Shown here: positions 42,921 to 52,492 of the stretch, piece by piece
Position numbering within the stretch: the stretch's first letter is position 1
Layout: every line of letters starts with the position of its first letter
Assembly: GCA_003670575.1 (NCBI GenBank)
Contig: QWRD01000003.1
Location: 1 to 64,000, forward strand
Length of the DNA stretch: 64,000 bases
Source of the DNA: Chloroflexota bacterium
GTDB lineage: Bacteria; Chloroflexota; Dehalococcoidia; UBA2979
Direction of reading: 5' to 3'
Translations under genes and position numbers: made by a program
Notes under the pieces: generated by a model
The model's input: the letters and a program-made list of their open reading frames with translations, nothing else
Databases searched by the model: none
What the model was told of the DNA's origin: nothing

Positions 42921-44279
42921 ATGCGCTGGTCGTTGATGGCTCGTGGGAAGCGCATACTCGATGTCGTGAGTAGACGCCGCTTCAGCTGGGCGGGGAGGCT
43001 GCGACCGCTCGCCGGGTCGATGCTGCTTGGTGTCGCGCTGTTGCTCGCAGGGCGAGATACCGCGGTTGCGCACGACGGATCCCTGCTATCCATCGACGGC
43101 AAGGCGGTGGAGTCATTCCGTTCCGCAGTCTCGTTTCTCAGCGATTGCGATGGCACAGGGCAGCCGCCGCGCTGCGGTGGCCCGCTCGCGAAATGGTCAC
43201 TCACCAATCGCGTGGTCGCGATGTGCACGGTGCAGGCGAACCGACCCGCGTGGCTGACACCGGAATTGTTCGCTTCCACCATCCGGGATGCCGCCGCACG
43301 CTGGGGGCTAGCGGAGGCCGCAATCGCCATCCGCTACGCTGGCGACTGTGTACCGGCCGTCCGCCTCTTCCACGATCAGCGCAACGAGATCTCTTTCGAC
43401 GACGCCCGAAATGTCGCGCGCGGCACCGAGGCTGCGGTGACCCAGTCCGGGACTTCGTGGTCGCCGCCGACGAATCCAACCGTTCGCACCATCGAGGAAG
43501 CGGACATCGTGCTCGCGGACGGCTTTCCATCACTGGAGGTGTGCTTCCTTTCGGTGTTGGTGCACGAGATGGGGCACGTGCTCGGCCTCGGCCACAGCGG
43601 GGACACCGCCGACATCATGTATCCGACCTACGACTCCGAATCTCCTTCGAGCTGCAAGACGCAGCCGTCACCCGCCGAGGTCGCTGCCGTGCAGCAGTTG
43701 TACGGCGTGAATCGAGCGCCGACTGTGCGTCTCATCGGGCCGGCCAGCGTGGAGCCGGGCGCGACCGTCTCCCTGCTTGCCGAGGCGACGGATCTTGAGG
43801 GCGATCCGCTGAATCTCGAGTGGAAGCAGCTGTCCGGTCCGCCGGTCACCCTGAACCTCCTCGGCTCGACCGCGAATTTCACTGCGCCCACGAGCGCCCC
43901 GGCTGGCGCGTCCTCGGTGGTGCTGTCGTTCAGCGTCACTGCGGTGGATCGGTACCTGCATACCGCGACCAGTACCGCCCAGGTGCCGGTCACCACTCAG
44001 ACAACCGGCGCGACGCGCGCGGCGGTGGGGATTGCACTGCCGCCGACGGGATTCGGGTTGTTCGTGTTCACGGGTGGGACGGGGGCGCAACTGTTGGCGG
44101 CCTCGGGCTGCCCAGCCGCGACGGCAGCGTTCTGGGCCACCGATGCTTCCGGTACCTTGGTGACATACGTACCGGCCAGCACCGTCGCGTTGGTGAATGC
44201 GGGCTGGTTACGGCTCTTCCCCCTCGGCGTGCCACCGTCGACGGCGTTGATCGGGAGCTGTCGGCGCGCCACGCCGTAG
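42921..44279 (+). CDS. Secreted matrixin-type (M10) metalloprotease with Ig-like domain
   Basis: 452 residues. A signal peptide with a long basic start (hydrophobic core SMLLGVALLLAG, cut near residue 50) precedes the catalytic domain. The zinc motif HEMGHVLGLGH is at 215-225 and the Met-turn is DIMYPTY (M233), so this is a metzincin of the matrixin type. Six cysteines in the first 210 residues suggest disulphides. After ~residue 265 an Ig/PKD-like domain follows (RLIGPASVEPGATVSLLAEA, LEWKQLSGPPVT), then a further beta-rich region to the end. GGAG lies six bases before the ATG and it sits three bases after htpX, so expression with lemA-htpX is likely. Confidence 0.88.
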   Translation: MRWSLMARGKRILDVVSRRRFSWAGRLRPLAGSMLLGVALLLAGRDTAVAHDGSLLSIDGKAVESFRSAVSFLSDCDGTGQPPRCGGPLAKWSLTNRVVAMCTVQANRPAWLTPELFASTIRDAAARWGLAEAAIAIRYAGDCVPAVRLFHDQRNEISFDDARNVARGTEAAVTQSGTSWSPPTNPTVRTIEEADIVLADGFPSLEVCFLSVLVHEMGHVLGLGHSGDTADIMYPTYDSESPSSCKTQPSPAEVAAVQQLYGVNRAPTVRLIGPASVEPGATVSLLAEATDLEGDPLNLEWKQLSGPPVTLNLLGSTANFTAPTSAPAGASSVVLSFSVTAVDRYLHTATSTAQVPVTTQTTGATRAAVGIALPPTGFGLFVFTGGTGAQLLAASGCPAATAAFWATDASGTLVTYVPASTVALVNAGWLRLFPLGVPPSTALIGSCRRATP

Positions 44280-44320
44280 CTCTGCGGCACACCGTCCGTG
44301 GGCCATCCGGGTCATCGGAC

Positions 44321-44338
44321 GCGACGAATATTCGTCGC
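44321..44338. promoter_or_regulatory. Perfect 18-bp palindrome upstream of hppA
   Basis: GCGACGAATATTCGTCGC is its own reverse complement, with no spacer, in the 220-bp gap between the matrixin gene and hppA. Size and symmetry fit a homodimeric repressor site. The regulator is unknown. Confidence 0.5.
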
Positions 44339-44499
44339 CAGTATGCGACATAACTCGACGATTCGTAGTCTGATCGAGCATCGGACGCGCGGACCCTGTG
44401 CGGCGTCTCAGTGGCCGACGATTGCGTGAGACTGCTGCGTCTGGCAGTGTTCGGCCCGACGCTCCGGTTGCGGCCCGGCGTCGTATCGGAGGGGGCGGA

Positions 44500-46587
44500 A
44501 TGGCACAGTATTACTATCTCGTGGTCGGGATGGGCGTGCTCGCGTTGCTCTACGGAGCGTTCGCGAGTCGCATGGTGCTCCAGGCGAGCCCAGGCAACGC
44601 CCGTATGCAAGAGATCGCGCTGGCGATCAGCGAGGGGGCCTCGGCCTACCTCAACCGGCAGTACCGGACCATCGCCATCGTGGGCGTGGTGCTCGCGGTG
44701 CTGCTGGGAGTCTTCCTCAGCCCGTGGGTGGCGGTCGGCTTCGTGGTGGGCGCGGTGCTTTCGGGCGTCGCCGGCTACGTGGGCATGAACGTCTCCGTGC
44801 GCGCGAATGTGCGCACGGCTGAGGCGGCGCGCTCTGGTATGGCTGCCGCACTGGCGCTGGCGTTCCGCGCTGGAGCGATCACCGGCTTGCTGGTGGTTGG
44901 CCTCGGGTTGCTGGGCGTCGCGCTCTACTACATGTTCCTGCGCTTCGTTCTCGATCTGGAGATCGGGCTGGTCATGGAGGGGCTTGTCGGACTTGGGTTC
45001 GGCGGCTCGCTCATCTCCATCTTCGCCCGTCTGGGCGGCGGTATCTTCACCAAGGGTGCCGACGTTGGTGCTGACCTCGTCGGCAAGGTCGAGGCGGGCA
45101 TCCCGGAGGACGACCCGCGCAACCCCGGTGTCATCGCGGACAACGTTGGTGACAACGTCGGCGACTGCGCCGGCATGGCTGCGGACCTCTTCGAGACCTA
45201 CGCGGTCACGCTCGTCGGCACCATGCTGCTGGCGGCCGCGTTCTTCACCGGGCCGCTGCAAGAGACGATGTTGCTCTTCCCGCTGGTGATCTGCGGCGTC
45301 TGCATCCTGGCCTCCGTGGTCGGAAGCTTCTTTGTTCGGTTGGGCAGCGGTAACGGCATCATGGCCGCGCTGTACAAGGGACTTATCACGACCGCCGTGC
45401 TGTCGGCCGCGCTGGTCGCCGGCGTCATTAGTTGGATGTTCGGTGGGTTTGGCGCCATTGAGGGCGCGAAGTTCACCGGCATGAACCTGTTCATCTGCGC
45501 GCTGGTCGGCCTGGCAATCACCGGGCTGATCATCTGGATCACTGAGTACTACACCGGGACCACCTCCCGACCGGTGAAGAGCATTGCGGCGGCGTCCGAG
45601 ACTGGTCACGGCACGAACGTGATTCAGGGCCTTGCTATCTCCATGGAGAGCACCGCGCTCCCCGTGATCGTCATCGTCATTGGCATTGTGGTGGCCTACG
45701 CCAACGCCGAGCTGTTCGGCATCGCGATCGCCGCAACCACGATGCTGGCGCTGGCCGGCATGGTCGTTGCGCTGGACGCGTACGGCCCGGTCACCGACAA
45801 CGCGGGCGGCATCGCCGAGATGGCCGACCTCCCTCCGGCGGTGCGCGAGGTGACGGACGCCCTCGACGCCGTGGGCAACACCACCAAGGCTGTGACCAAG
45901 GGGTACGCGATCGGCTCCGCCGGTCTCGCGGCGCTGGTCCTGTTCGCTGCGTACACGCAGGACCTCCACCGCTACTTCCCGGACCTGAAGGATCTGAACT
46001 TCGACCTCTCCAACCCGTACGTCGTGGTTGGTCTGTTCGTCGGCGGCTTGCTGCCATACCTGTTCGCCGCCATGGGCATGACCGCCGTCGGTCGTGCCGC
46101 CGGGTCGGTAGTTGTGGAAGTGCGCCGTCAGTTCCGGGAGCACCCCGGGATCATGGCCGGGACCGAGCGGCCCGATTACGGTCGCGCAGTGGACATGCTG
46201 ACGCGGGCCGCGATCAGCGAGATGGTTGTGCCGTCACTGTTGCCGGTGCTGGCACCGGTAGCGTTGTACTTCGCGGTGCAGGCAGTGGCTGGCCAGGGCG
46301 CGGCGTTCAGCGCCGTGGGCGCGATGCTGCTGGGCACCATCGTCACGGGGCTCTTCGTCGCGCTGTCGATGACCACCGGCGGTGCCGCGTGGGACAACGC
46401 GAAGAAGCTCATTGAGACCGGTCTGTATGGTGGCAAGGGCTCCGAGGCGCACAAGGCCGCGGTCACCGGCGACACCGTGGGCGACCCGTACAAGGACGCC
46501 GCCGGCCCCGCCGTGAACCCGATGATCAAGATCGCGAACATCGTCGCGATTCTGCTGCTGGCGATCATTCACAAGTTCTCGATGTAA
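44500..46587 (+). CDS. hppA: Membrane-bound proton-translocating pyrophosphatase, K+-independent type
   Basis: 695 residues with the usual 15-16 helices. Substrate-site motifs are intact: [39 protein letters not shown] and the C-terminal [20 protein letters not shown]. The residue deciding potassium dependence lies in [10 protein letters not shown]: Lys there, instead of Ala in GNTTAAIGKG, marks the K+-independent H+-pump subfamily. It pumps protons out using pyrophosphate made by biosynthesis. GGAGGGGGCGGA precedes the ATG; the frame is open upstream but without homology. A strong terminator follows, so it is monocistronic. Confidence 0.97.
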   Translation: MAQYYYLVVGMGVLALLYGAFASRMVLQASPGNARMQEIALAISEGASAYLNRQYRTIAIVGVVLAVLLGVFLSPWVAVGFVVGAVLSGVAGYVGMNVSVRANVRTAEAARSGMAAALALAFRAGAITGLLVVGLGLLGVALYYMFLRFVLDLEIGLVMEGLVGLGFGGSLISIFARLGGGIFTKGADVGADLVGKVEAGIPEDDPRNPGVIADNVGDNVGDCAGMAADLFETYAVTLVGTMLLAAAFFTGPLQETMLLFPLVICGVCILASVVGSFFVRLGSGNGIMAALYKGLITTAVLSAALVAGVISWMFGGFGAIEGAKFTGMNLFICALVGLAITGLIIWITEYYTGTTSRPVKSIAAASETGHGTNVIQGLAISMESTALPVIVIVIGIVVAYANAELFGIAIAATTMLALAGMVVALDAYGPVTDNAGGIAEMADLPPAVREVTDALDAVGNTTKAVTKGYAIGSAGLAALVLFAAYTQDLHRYFPDLKDLNFDLSNPYVVVGLFVGGLLPYLFAAMGMTAVGRAAGSVVVEVRRQFREHPGIMAGTERPDYGRAVDMLTRAAISEMVVPSLLPVLAPVALYFAVQAVAGQGAAFSAVGAMLLGTIVTGLFVALSMTTGGAAWDNAKKLIETGLYGGKGSEAHKAAVTGDTVGDPYKDAAGPAVNPMIKIANIVAILLLAIIHKFSM

Positions 46588-46592
46588 CACCG

Positions 46593-46627
46593 TCAGCGTG
46601 CCGACCGGACTGCGGTCGGCACGCTGA
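46593..46627 (+). terminator. Intrinsic terminator after hppA
   Basis: A perfect 15-bp stem (TCAGCGTGCCGACCG / CGGTCGGCACGCTGA) with a 5-base loop, six bases after the stop. Confidence 0.85.
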
Positions 46628-46642
46628 TATGCATGCGTAACA

Positions 46643-46672
46643 AAACGCCCCCGTCGCGAGGCGGTGGCGTTT
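46643..46672 (-). terminator. Intrinsic terminator after the aldo/keto reductase gene
   Basis: On the minus strand, AAACGCC pairs with GGCGTTT and is followed by TTGTTAC. It lies 60 bases after the reductase stop and next to the hppA terminator in the convergent gap. Confidence 0.6.
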
Positions 46673-46731
46673 CTGCATCATCGAACCTGCTCGCCTCCGA
46701 GGGCGGGGCGGCGAGGGCTACGGGCTACGGC

Positions 46732-47679
46732 TTAGGCGTTCCCGGCCTTGTCGGCCTCGGCGATGGCGGCCAGCACGTCGGCGCTGAGGTTCATGTCGCC
46801 GATGGCGGCGTTCTCGCGCACCTGCTCCGGGCTGGTGGCACCGATGATCACCGTGGAGACCACGGGCTGCGCCGTGATCCAGCCGATGGCTAGTTGGGTC
46901 ATCGTGATCCCGGCCTGCTCGGCGACCTGCTCCCAGGCCTCGAGGCGGTCGAAGTTCGCGTCGGTGAGCACGGTGGTGCCGGCACGCGGGTTGCGCTCCA
47001 TGCGCGTCCCCGGCAGCGCGCCCTGTCCGCGCTTGTGCTTGCCGGTCAGGAAGCCACCGGCGAGCGGGCTGAACGGGATGAGGCCCAGGCCGAAGCGCAG
47101 GCACGCCGGAATGTGCTCCGCCTCAATGCCGCGGCTCATCAGGTTGTACTGCGGCTGCGAGGAGATGAAGGGCACCCAGCCGTGCTGCTGCGCGATGAGG
47201 TTGGCCTCCGCCATCTGCCAGCCGTTGTAGTTGGAGCAGCCGATGTACCGCACCATGCCGGCCTTCACCAGGTCGTTCAGCGCGCTCATCGTCTCTTCGA
47301 TCGGGGTGTTGGGGTCCCAGCGGTGTGCCTGATAGACATCGATGTAGTCCGTGCCCAGGCGCTTGAGCGAGGCCTCCACGGCCTTGCGGATGTAGCCGCG
47401 AGACGAGCCGGAGCGGTTTGGGCCTTCGGCCAGCGGCGAGTAGAACTTGGTCATGAGCACCCACTCGTCCCGCTTCGCCTTGATGGCGGGCCCGATGTAC
47501 TGCTCCGACACACCGCGGCCGTAGCTGTCCGAGGTGTCGATGGTGTTGATGCCGGACTCAAGGCAGGCGTCGAGAATCGCGGCCGTACCGGCGGCGTCCA
47601 CGGGACCACCGAACTGGTTGGCACCGATCCCGATGGTCGAGACCTGCAATCCCGAGCGTCCCAGGAACCTGTATTGCAT
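46732..47679 (-). CDS. Aldo/keto reductase
   Basis: 315 residues of the AKR fold. The catalytic tetrad is visible: Asp/Tyr in INTIDTSDSYGRGVSEQYIG, Lys in VLMTKFYSP and His in VYQAHRWDP; the NADPH-binding end is VVSTVIIGATSPEQVREN. It resembles voltage-gated-channel beta-subunit-like AKRs rather than aldose reductases. AAGGA lies eight bases before the ATG. Substrate unknown. It is a single gene, convergent with hppA. Confidence 0.93.
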   Translation of the reverse strand: MQYRFLGRSGLQVSTIGIGANQFGGPVDAAGTAAILDACLESGINTIDTSDSYGRGVSEQYIGPAIKAKRDEWVLMTKFYSPLAEGPNRSGSSRGYIRKAVEASLKRLGTDYIDVYQAHRWDPNTPIEETMSALNDLVKAGMVRYIGCSNYNGWQMAEANLIAQQHGWVPFISSQPQYNLMSRGIEAEHIPACLRFGLGLIPFSPLAGGFLTGKHKRGQGALPGTRMERNPRAGTTVLTDANFDRLEAWEQVAEQAGITMTQLAIGWITAQPVVSTVIIGATSPEQVRENAAIGDMNLSADVLAAIAEADKAGNA

Positions 47680-47875
47680 CTGTCATCCTTTCGCATGCCC
47701 GGTGAGCGCCGGACCGTCTGTGGCGTAGCCAATCGTGAATGGGCGGCCATCATGGTACCGCAGTGCGGCTGTGACGTAAGCGGGAGCCTCCGCGCGACGC
47801 TCCATATCGCACGCAAAAGGGGTGCCGCTTGAGCGGGGGTGCGGGCCTTTGCTAAGGTGGTTAGCGGCTCGGCGT

Positions 47876-47952
47876 GGCGCGTTCGTCTAGTGGCCCAGGA
47901 CATCGCCCTCTCAAGGCGGAGATCGCGGGTTCGAATCCCGCACGCGCTACCA
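47876..47952 (+). tRNA. tRNA-Glu (anticodon CTC)
   Basis: Acceptor GGCGCGT pairs with ACGCGCT (first pair G-U), D-arm TCGTCTAGTGGCCCAGGACA, anticodon loop CTCTCAA (anticodon CTC), T-stem GCGGG/CCCGC with loop TTCGAAT, discriminator A and encoded CCA (47950-47952). It reads GAG codons. Confidence 0.95.
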
Positions 47953-48323
47953 CTGTGACTCGTGAGCCCATCGCCCTCGGACACCCGCGCGCTGCCGAGT
48001 GGGCAGAGCGGGTTGCTCCGGTGCCCATCGATGCACCGCACCTCGCAATTCTGACCAGCAGCCACGGTCTGCCTCCGCATCCGGCTGGCAGCAGTCGACG
48101 CCTGCAATGGCCGCTGCCTGCATTAGCCGCTGTGTGGCCCGCTACGGGTCGTCCGCTTCGACGGACGATGTCTGGGCAGCCCCGCCATGCGCACCGCGGG
48201 CTACACGAGCCCTGAAGCAGCCAGTGCGAGCCATCGACGGGCCGGACGGTCCCCACGCCCGGACCAGCACCGGCAAATCGTCTTGCCCTATCATCGCGAG
48301 CGAACAAGACAGAGGAGGCTGAG
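47953..48323 (+). other. Intergenic region, no gene seen
   Basis: 371 bases between tRNA-Glu and the oxidoreductase gene. I see no open frame with a ribosome-binding site or recognisable protein. A TATCAT near 48287 may be the -10 box for the downstream gene, which has AGAGGAGG before its ATG. Confidence 0.4.
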
Positions 48324-49226
48324 ATGCGCGCGTTGATCGTTGACCCGGATGCCAAGGGCGGACTGCGGCTTGCCGAGGCACCTGAACCCGAAGTCCGCGC
48401 CGATCAGGCGCTCGTGTCGGTTCAGCATCTCGCACTCAACTTCGGCGACCTCAACGGGGCGCGGGCGAGGCCGGCAGGATTCGTGCCGGGATGGGATGCG
48501 TCCGGAGTCGTCCTCCAGGCTGCCGCCAACGGGCAGGGCCCTGCTGTGGGCGCTCGCGTGGTCACGACCATGGGTACTCAGGGCGGCTGGGCCGAGCGTC
48601 GCGCCGTCGACCTCGATGAGTTGGCGGTCGTGCCCGATGACATCGACCTTGGTGAGGCCGCGACACTGCCGGTCGCAGGGGTAACCGCACTGCGGGCGCT
48701 GCGTCGATCGGGCGCGTTGATCGGACGCCGCGTGCTGATCACCAGCGCGGCCGGCGGCGTCGGGCGGTTCGCAGTCCAACTGGCTGCTCTGGCTGGCGCG
48801 CATGTGATTGCGAGCGTGGGATCGACGGCGCGCGGTGCCGGCCTCGCCGAGCTCGGGGCGGACGAGGTACTTGTCGGCCTGGAGGGCGTCTCGGCTCCGC
48901 TGCACGTCGTCCTGGACAACGTCGGCGGGCCGCAGCTCGTCGCCGTCTGGGCGCTGCTCGGCGAAGGCGGCCTCGTGCAGTGCATTGGCGGGACCTCGCA
49001 GCAGGAGGCCTCGTTCCGATCGCTCGTGGGCATGCAGCGCAGCCTCAACGCCTTCACGAAGGGGCCGCGCTCCGGCGAGGACATCTCGTACCTGATGCGG
49101 CTGATGCAGAGCGGTCAGTTGCGAGTTGAGGTGGGCTGGCGCGGGTCGTGGACCCGCATCGCCGAGGCCTCGGAGGCATTGTTCGGGCGACAGGTGGCCG
49201 GGAAGGCCGTGCTCGACGTCGACTAG
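48324..49226 (+). CDS. Zinc-independent MDR-family oxidoreductase (quinone reductase-like)
   Basis: 300 residues of the medium-chain dehydrogenase/reductase fold. The N-terminal catalytic domain lacks the zinc-ligand cysteines and has NFGDLNGARARPAGFVPGWD instead of the alcohol-dehydrogenase pattern. The NADP domain shows LPVAGVTALRALRRSG, VLITSAAGGVGRFAVQLAAL and VVLDNVGGPQLVAVWALLGE. These features place it with quinone oxidoreductases and enoyl reductases. AGAGGAGG precedes the ATG. It is slightly short for the family (usually 320-340). Substrate is not evident. Confidence 0.88.
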   Translation: MRALIVDPDAKGGLRLAEAPEPEVRADQALVSVQHLALNFGDLNGARARPAGFVPGWDASGVVLQAAANGQGPAVGARVVTTMGTQGGWAERRAVDLDELAVVPDDIDLGEAATLPVAGVTALRALRRSGALIGRRVLITSAAGGVGRFAVQLAALAGAHVIASVGSTARGAGLAELGADEVLVGLEGVSAPLHVVLDNVGGPQLVAVWALLGEGGLVQCIGGTSQQEASFRSLVGMQRSLNAFTKGPRSGEDISYLMRLMQSGQLRVEVGWRGSWTRIAEASEALFGRQVAGKAVLDVD

Positions 49227-49350
49227 CTGCGATGGCGCGGTGACCGCAGTACATGCTGCGCAGGCATCACCGACGGTGACAGAGTCGTCGGTGACGCCTG
49301 CTACGATGAACCTCGAATCCCCCGACCAGCCCGCCGCGAGAGGGTGTGCC

Positions 49351-49656
49351 ATGTTCATCGCTATGAACCGATTCCAGGTCGCTCCGGGGCGCGGTGATGA
49401 CTTCGAGCGCATCTGGCGGGAGCGCGAGAGCTACCTGGATGGCGTCCCCGGCTTCATTCGGTTCGCGCTGCTGCGCGGCGAAGACGGCGAACACGTCTCG
49501 CATTCAACGTGGGCCACGCGCGAAGCCTTCGAGGCGTGGACGAACAGTGAGTCGTTCCGTCGCGGGCACGCACAGGGGTCGCTCATGGGCATCCTCGCGG
49601 GCCCGCCGGTGATCGGTCTGTACGACGCCGTCCTGGAGCAAGAGGCTCAGCCGTAG
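49351..49656 (+). CDS. Antibiotic biosynthesis monooxygenase (ABM) domain protein
   Basis: 101 residues, a single ferredoxin-like ABM domain: MFIAMNRFQVAPGRGDDFER, IWRERESYLDGVPGFIRFAL and a typical HSTWATREAFEAWTNSESF. Dimers of this fold act as cofactor-free monooxygenases or, in the HmoA/HmoB/IsdG group, as heme-degrading enzymes; the NRFQV start and W-x-F segments resemble the HmoA/IsdG side. AGAGGG lies upstream of the ATG; the longer open frame upstream lies in the oxidoreductase gene and has no homology. Confidence 0.88.
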   Translation: MFIAMNRFQVAPGRGDDFERIWRERESYLDGVPGFIRFALLRGEDGEHVSHSTWATREAFEAWTNSESFRRGHAQGSLMGILAGPPVIGLYDAVLEQEAQP

Positions 49657-49751
49657 GTTTCGACTCCGGGACGGTCGAGCGCGCCCATCGCATCTCACGC
49701 ATTTCGGCACGACGAAGCTGTCACCTCGACACGGGCCTCGATGAGACGGCG

Positions 49752-50903
49752 CTAGTCGGCGAGGCACTCCGCGGCGAGGGTGGAGATTGTTCGCCCGCGC
49801 TCACGGATGCGCTCGGCGCTCACGAATCCATTCGTGCAGAAGCCGACGGATAAACCCGTGTCCGGATCGCCCCAGGCGATCTGCCCCCCGGCCCCGCCGT
49901 GTCCGAAGGCTCGAGGCGACGCGTGCGCGCCGAACCCACGTTCCGCCGGATGATCACCTGCGACCACCACGCAGAGGCCTCGGTTCACCGGCAGCGCGCC
50001 GTCGTGGTGCCACTCCTGCGTGCGCGTTTTTGTCGCATACGCGATCGTTTCCGGCCGGAGCGCCGAATAGGCACCGGATTCGCTTGGAGACACAAGGCGC
50101 TGGTAGAACAACGCCAGATCGCCCGCGCCGGCGAAGGCGGCGGCGGAAGGGCAGCCTGCTCGTCGCTGCGACGGCTGGTTGAAGTGCAGCACCGTGTCGG
50201 GGTTCGTCTCACCCCAGCCGTTCTCGGGCTGTGCAGGGGCATCCACGTACACCACGTTGGCGACGCGAGCGTGCAACTCGTCGGGTACGCCCAGGTGGAG
50301 ATCAGGCACGCCCATTGGGTCATACAGTCGGGTGCGCACGTAGTCGCGGAAGTCGAGGCCCGTGCGGTAGGTCATGATCTCGGCGAGCACCCAGTGCGCG
50401 GAAGTGGCGTGGTACTCGTAACGCGTCCCCGGCTCCCAGTTCAACCGCCAGCCCTTGATGCGCTCCAGTCGCGCGGCGCGGTCCTCCCACAGTCGAGGGT
50501 GCATCGGCGCCTGCGGGAAGCCGGAGGTGAACGTCAGCAGCTGCTCAACGGTGATGTCGTCCTTACCCAGTCCGGCGAACTCGGGCACGATGTCGGCGAC
50601 ACGCTCGTCGAGTCGCAGGAGGCCGTCTTCGATGAGTGCCCAGGCGCCGACGCCCGTGGTGCCCTTCGCCGCCGAGTACAGGCAATAGAGGGTGTCATCG
50701 GTTGCTGGCCCGGTGACACCGCCACGCGTGACGGTGCCGAACGTTCGCACTTCGGCTACGCGCCCGTGTCGGCCGATCGCTACCTGAGCGCTCGGTAGCC
50801 CCGCTGCCACCTGCTGCTCGACGTAGTCGTACAGGCGTTGCAGTCGCCCGGCGTCCAGCCCGATCTCTGCCGGCGACGATGCGATGAACTGCGGATCAAT
50901 CAC
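49752..50903 (-). CDS. Serine hydrolase of the beta-lactamase/class C family
   Basis: 383 residues from a GTG at 50903 with GAGGGAGGG upstream. The SxxK motif is in YSAAKGTTGVGAWALIEDG, with LDERVADIVPEFAGLGKDDI and VEQLLTFTSGFPQ following; the third motif is GHGGAGGQIAWGD near the C-terminus. The Tyr motif is probably in YEYHATSAHWVLAEI. There is no signal peptide, so the enzyme is probably cytoplasmic, and an esterase or peptidase is more likely than a drug-degrading lactamase. It stands alone next to the VOC gene, 90 bases away in the same direction. Confidence 0.87.
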   Translation of the reverse strand: MIDPQFIASSPAEIGLDAGRLQRLYDYVEQQVAAGLPSAQVAIGRHGRVAEVRTFGTVTRGGVTGPATDDTLYCLYSAAKGTTGVGAWALIEDGLLRLDERVADIVPEFAGLGKDDITVEQLLTFTSGFPQAPMHPRLWEDRAARLERIKGWRLNWEPGTRYEYHATSAHWVLAEIMTYRTGLDFRDYVRTRLYDPMGVPDLHLGVPDELHARVANVVYVDAPAQPENGWGETNPDTVLHFNQPSQRRAGCPSAAAFAGAGDLALFYQRLVSPSESGAYSALRPETIAYATKTRTQEWHHDGALPVNRGLCVVVAGDHPAERGFGAHASPRAFGHGGAGGQIAWGDPDTGLSVGFCTNGFVSAERIRERGRTISTLAAECLAD

Positions 50904-50992
50904 CGCGAACCCTCCCTCGGGAACGATGCACGAGCGCAGTGTAGCGATCGGGGCGCACGCTGTTGCGCACCCGCCCGGTGGCTGCAGCCGGA

Positions 50993-51916
50993 CTACCGGA
51001 TCTCCACCAGTTCGATCGCTTCGCGGCTGGGCCCCTCGATCATGACGGCTCGTGTGTTGCCCAGTACGTATGGCTCCTCGATGAACGTTACCTGCTCGTC
51101 GCGCAACTTCGCGATCCACGCGTCGAGGTCTGTCACGCTCAGCGCCACATGGTCGTACAGCTGACCGCGCGTCGGCGCGAGCGGCTCATCGCCCTGGCGC
51201 ATGTACCACGCGAGCGCGACATCGCTGAACTCCACCGCTGACGACGGTGTCCGATACATGCCGGGCACGTCGAGCGCCGGAAACGTGCGTCCGGGGCTGC
51301 GTTCCACGGCGCATGTGTCGAGCGTGGCATCGGCCATCCCGCGCCCCTGCATCACCGGTGCATTGAGGTGCTCCTGGTACCACAGCTGCGCGCAGAACGG
51401 GTCGTCCTGCCACATGTGCACGTGGTTGAAGCGCTCCCGAGGCTGGTTGCCCGCGTACTCGATCAGCGCATCGTCGGGGCCGGCGAGATAGCCGAACCCG
51501 CCGCTGAGGGCGGGCTGCACACCGGTAGCCTTCGCCTCGATGACCTGTTCCCGCGTCCTGCCGAGGGCGCCTGCCGCGCCGGGCCAGGTGTCGGAACTGA
51601 CCGTCACGCTGCCGTCGCCATCGCCGGTGTAGAGCGGCAGCAGGGTCATGCCGGACTGTGCGGCGAACCGGTCGCGAGTCGCACGCGTATCGGGGACATG
51701 CCAGCCGAAATGCCAGAAGGCCGTCGCCGGCGACGTTGGAGGCGGCGCATCGACTTTCGCGAACAACACCAGGACGTCCGTCGGCGACCACAACGCCGGG
51801 AATCCGTTCCAGTCAGCGCGCGAGGTCGACTCGAAGCGCTGGGTGTAGAACTCGATCGCGGCGTCGGGATCCGTCGAGTTGAGGTGCAGGTGATGGAAGC
51901 GGGGAGTCTCAAGCAT
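50993..51916 (-). CDS. VOC (glyoxalase/dioxygenase superfamily) protein
   Basis: 307 residues from the ATG at 51916, with GAGGG five bases before it (an ATG at 51928 lacks one). Paired beta-alpha-beta-beta-beta units are seen: FHHLHLNSTDPDAAIEFYTQ with a FWHFGWHVPDTRATRD strand in the first half, and LYDHVALSVTDLDAWIAKLR with EIR at the very end in the second. FNHVHMWQDDPFCAQLWYQE in the middle adds a further unit. Several His residues are in metal-ligand positions, but the substrate is not evident. Confidence 0.82.
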   Translation of the reverse strand: MLETPRFHHLHLNSTDPDAAIEFYTQRFESTSRADWNGFPALWSPTDVLVLFAKVDAPPPTSPATAFWHFGWHVPDTRATRDRFAAQSGMTLLPLYTGDGDGSVTVSSDTWPGAAGALGRTREQVIEAKATGVQPALSGGFGYLAGPDDALIEYAGNQPRERFNHVHMWQDDPFCAQLWYQEHLNAPVMQGRGMADATLDTCAVERSPGRTFPALDVPGMYRTPSSAVEFSDVALAWYMRQGDEPLAPTRGQLYDHVALSVTDLDAWIAKLRDEQVTFIEEPYVLGNTRAVMIEGPSREAIELVEIR

Positions 51917-52298
51917 GGCGTCCCTCATCTGGATGGGCGGTGTGACGTGTGGAGACGGACGTGGCTCGCGCTGGCCTCGAGTGACCGATTCGAGAGCCCA
52001 GGGGCTGCGGCGCAGGACGTTCCGCCGCCGAGTCTATCGGTTGCCGTCAGACATACAAAATGCGAGCGCGCGCAGGTGTTCCGCGCACCGAGCCCGTCGG
52101 TGCCTCGCCGTCGGGCGTCCAACCGGCTCGTGGTGTAGCCCGACGGCGGACACGGGCGGCATTGGAAGTGGTCCCGCGATCGCCGATGACCGAGGGTGAC
52201 CGCCATGTTTTTGTCATAACGCCGTGGGCCGACTGAGCCACAATCCAGAAGCCCCGGATGGGGCAACTGCTTGAGTTTGGCTTAAACATTGGGGTTTG
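51917..52298 (-). other. Intergenic region, no gene seen
   Basis: 382 bases between the VOC gene and tRNA-Leu. Open frames here have no recognisable content, and I see no hairpin or promoter I would defend. Confidence 0.4.
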
Positions 52299-52386
52299 TG
52301 GTGCCGAAGGCGGGGGTCGAACCCGCACGAGGGTTTCCCCTCAACGGTTTTTGAGACCGCCGCGTCTGCCATTCCGCCACTTCGGC
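52299..52386 (-). tRNA. tRNA-Leu (anticodon CAA)
   Basis: Class II tRNA on the minus strand: acceptor GCCGAAG/CTTCGGC, D-region TGGCGGAATGGCAGACG, anticodon stem around CTCAAAA (anticodon CAA), long variable arm (GTTGAGGGGAAACCCTC), T-loop TTCGACC, discriminator A and encoded CCA (52299-52301). It reads UUG codons. Confidence 0.95.
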
Positions 52387-52417
52387 CGTGGGGCGGGCGG
52401 GTCGAACTGAACTGTGC

Positions 52418-52492
52418 TGGAGCGGAAGACGAGGGTCGAACTCGCGACCTCCTCCTTGGCAAGGAGGCGCTCTACCACTGAGCTACTTCCGC
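52418..52492 (-). tRNA. tRNA-Gly (anticodon GCC)
   Basis: Minus-strand cloverleaf: acceptor GCGGAAG/CTTCCGC, D-arm TAGCTCAGTGGTAGAGC, anticodon arm CTCCT-TGCCAAG-GAGG with anticodon GCC, T-arm GCGAG TTCGACC CTCGT, discriminator T and encoded CCA (52418-52420). It lies 31 bases upstream of tRNA-Leu and is probably co-transcribed. Confidence 0.95.

Noticed and set aside
41301-43073. A 590-residue minus-strand frame across lemA and htpX
   Set aside because: Low-complexity Arg/Gln/His composition and no domain; it covers two confident genes and a promoter.
44068-46143. A 691-residue open frame on the minus strand opposite hppA
   Set aside because: It is His/Arg/Asp-rich nonsense from the complement of a GC-rich gene; hppA on the other strand is certain.
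47953-48323. Possible minus-strand gene next to tRNA-Glu
   Set aside because: Frames lack a ribosome-binding site and recognisable protein, and run through the tRNA.
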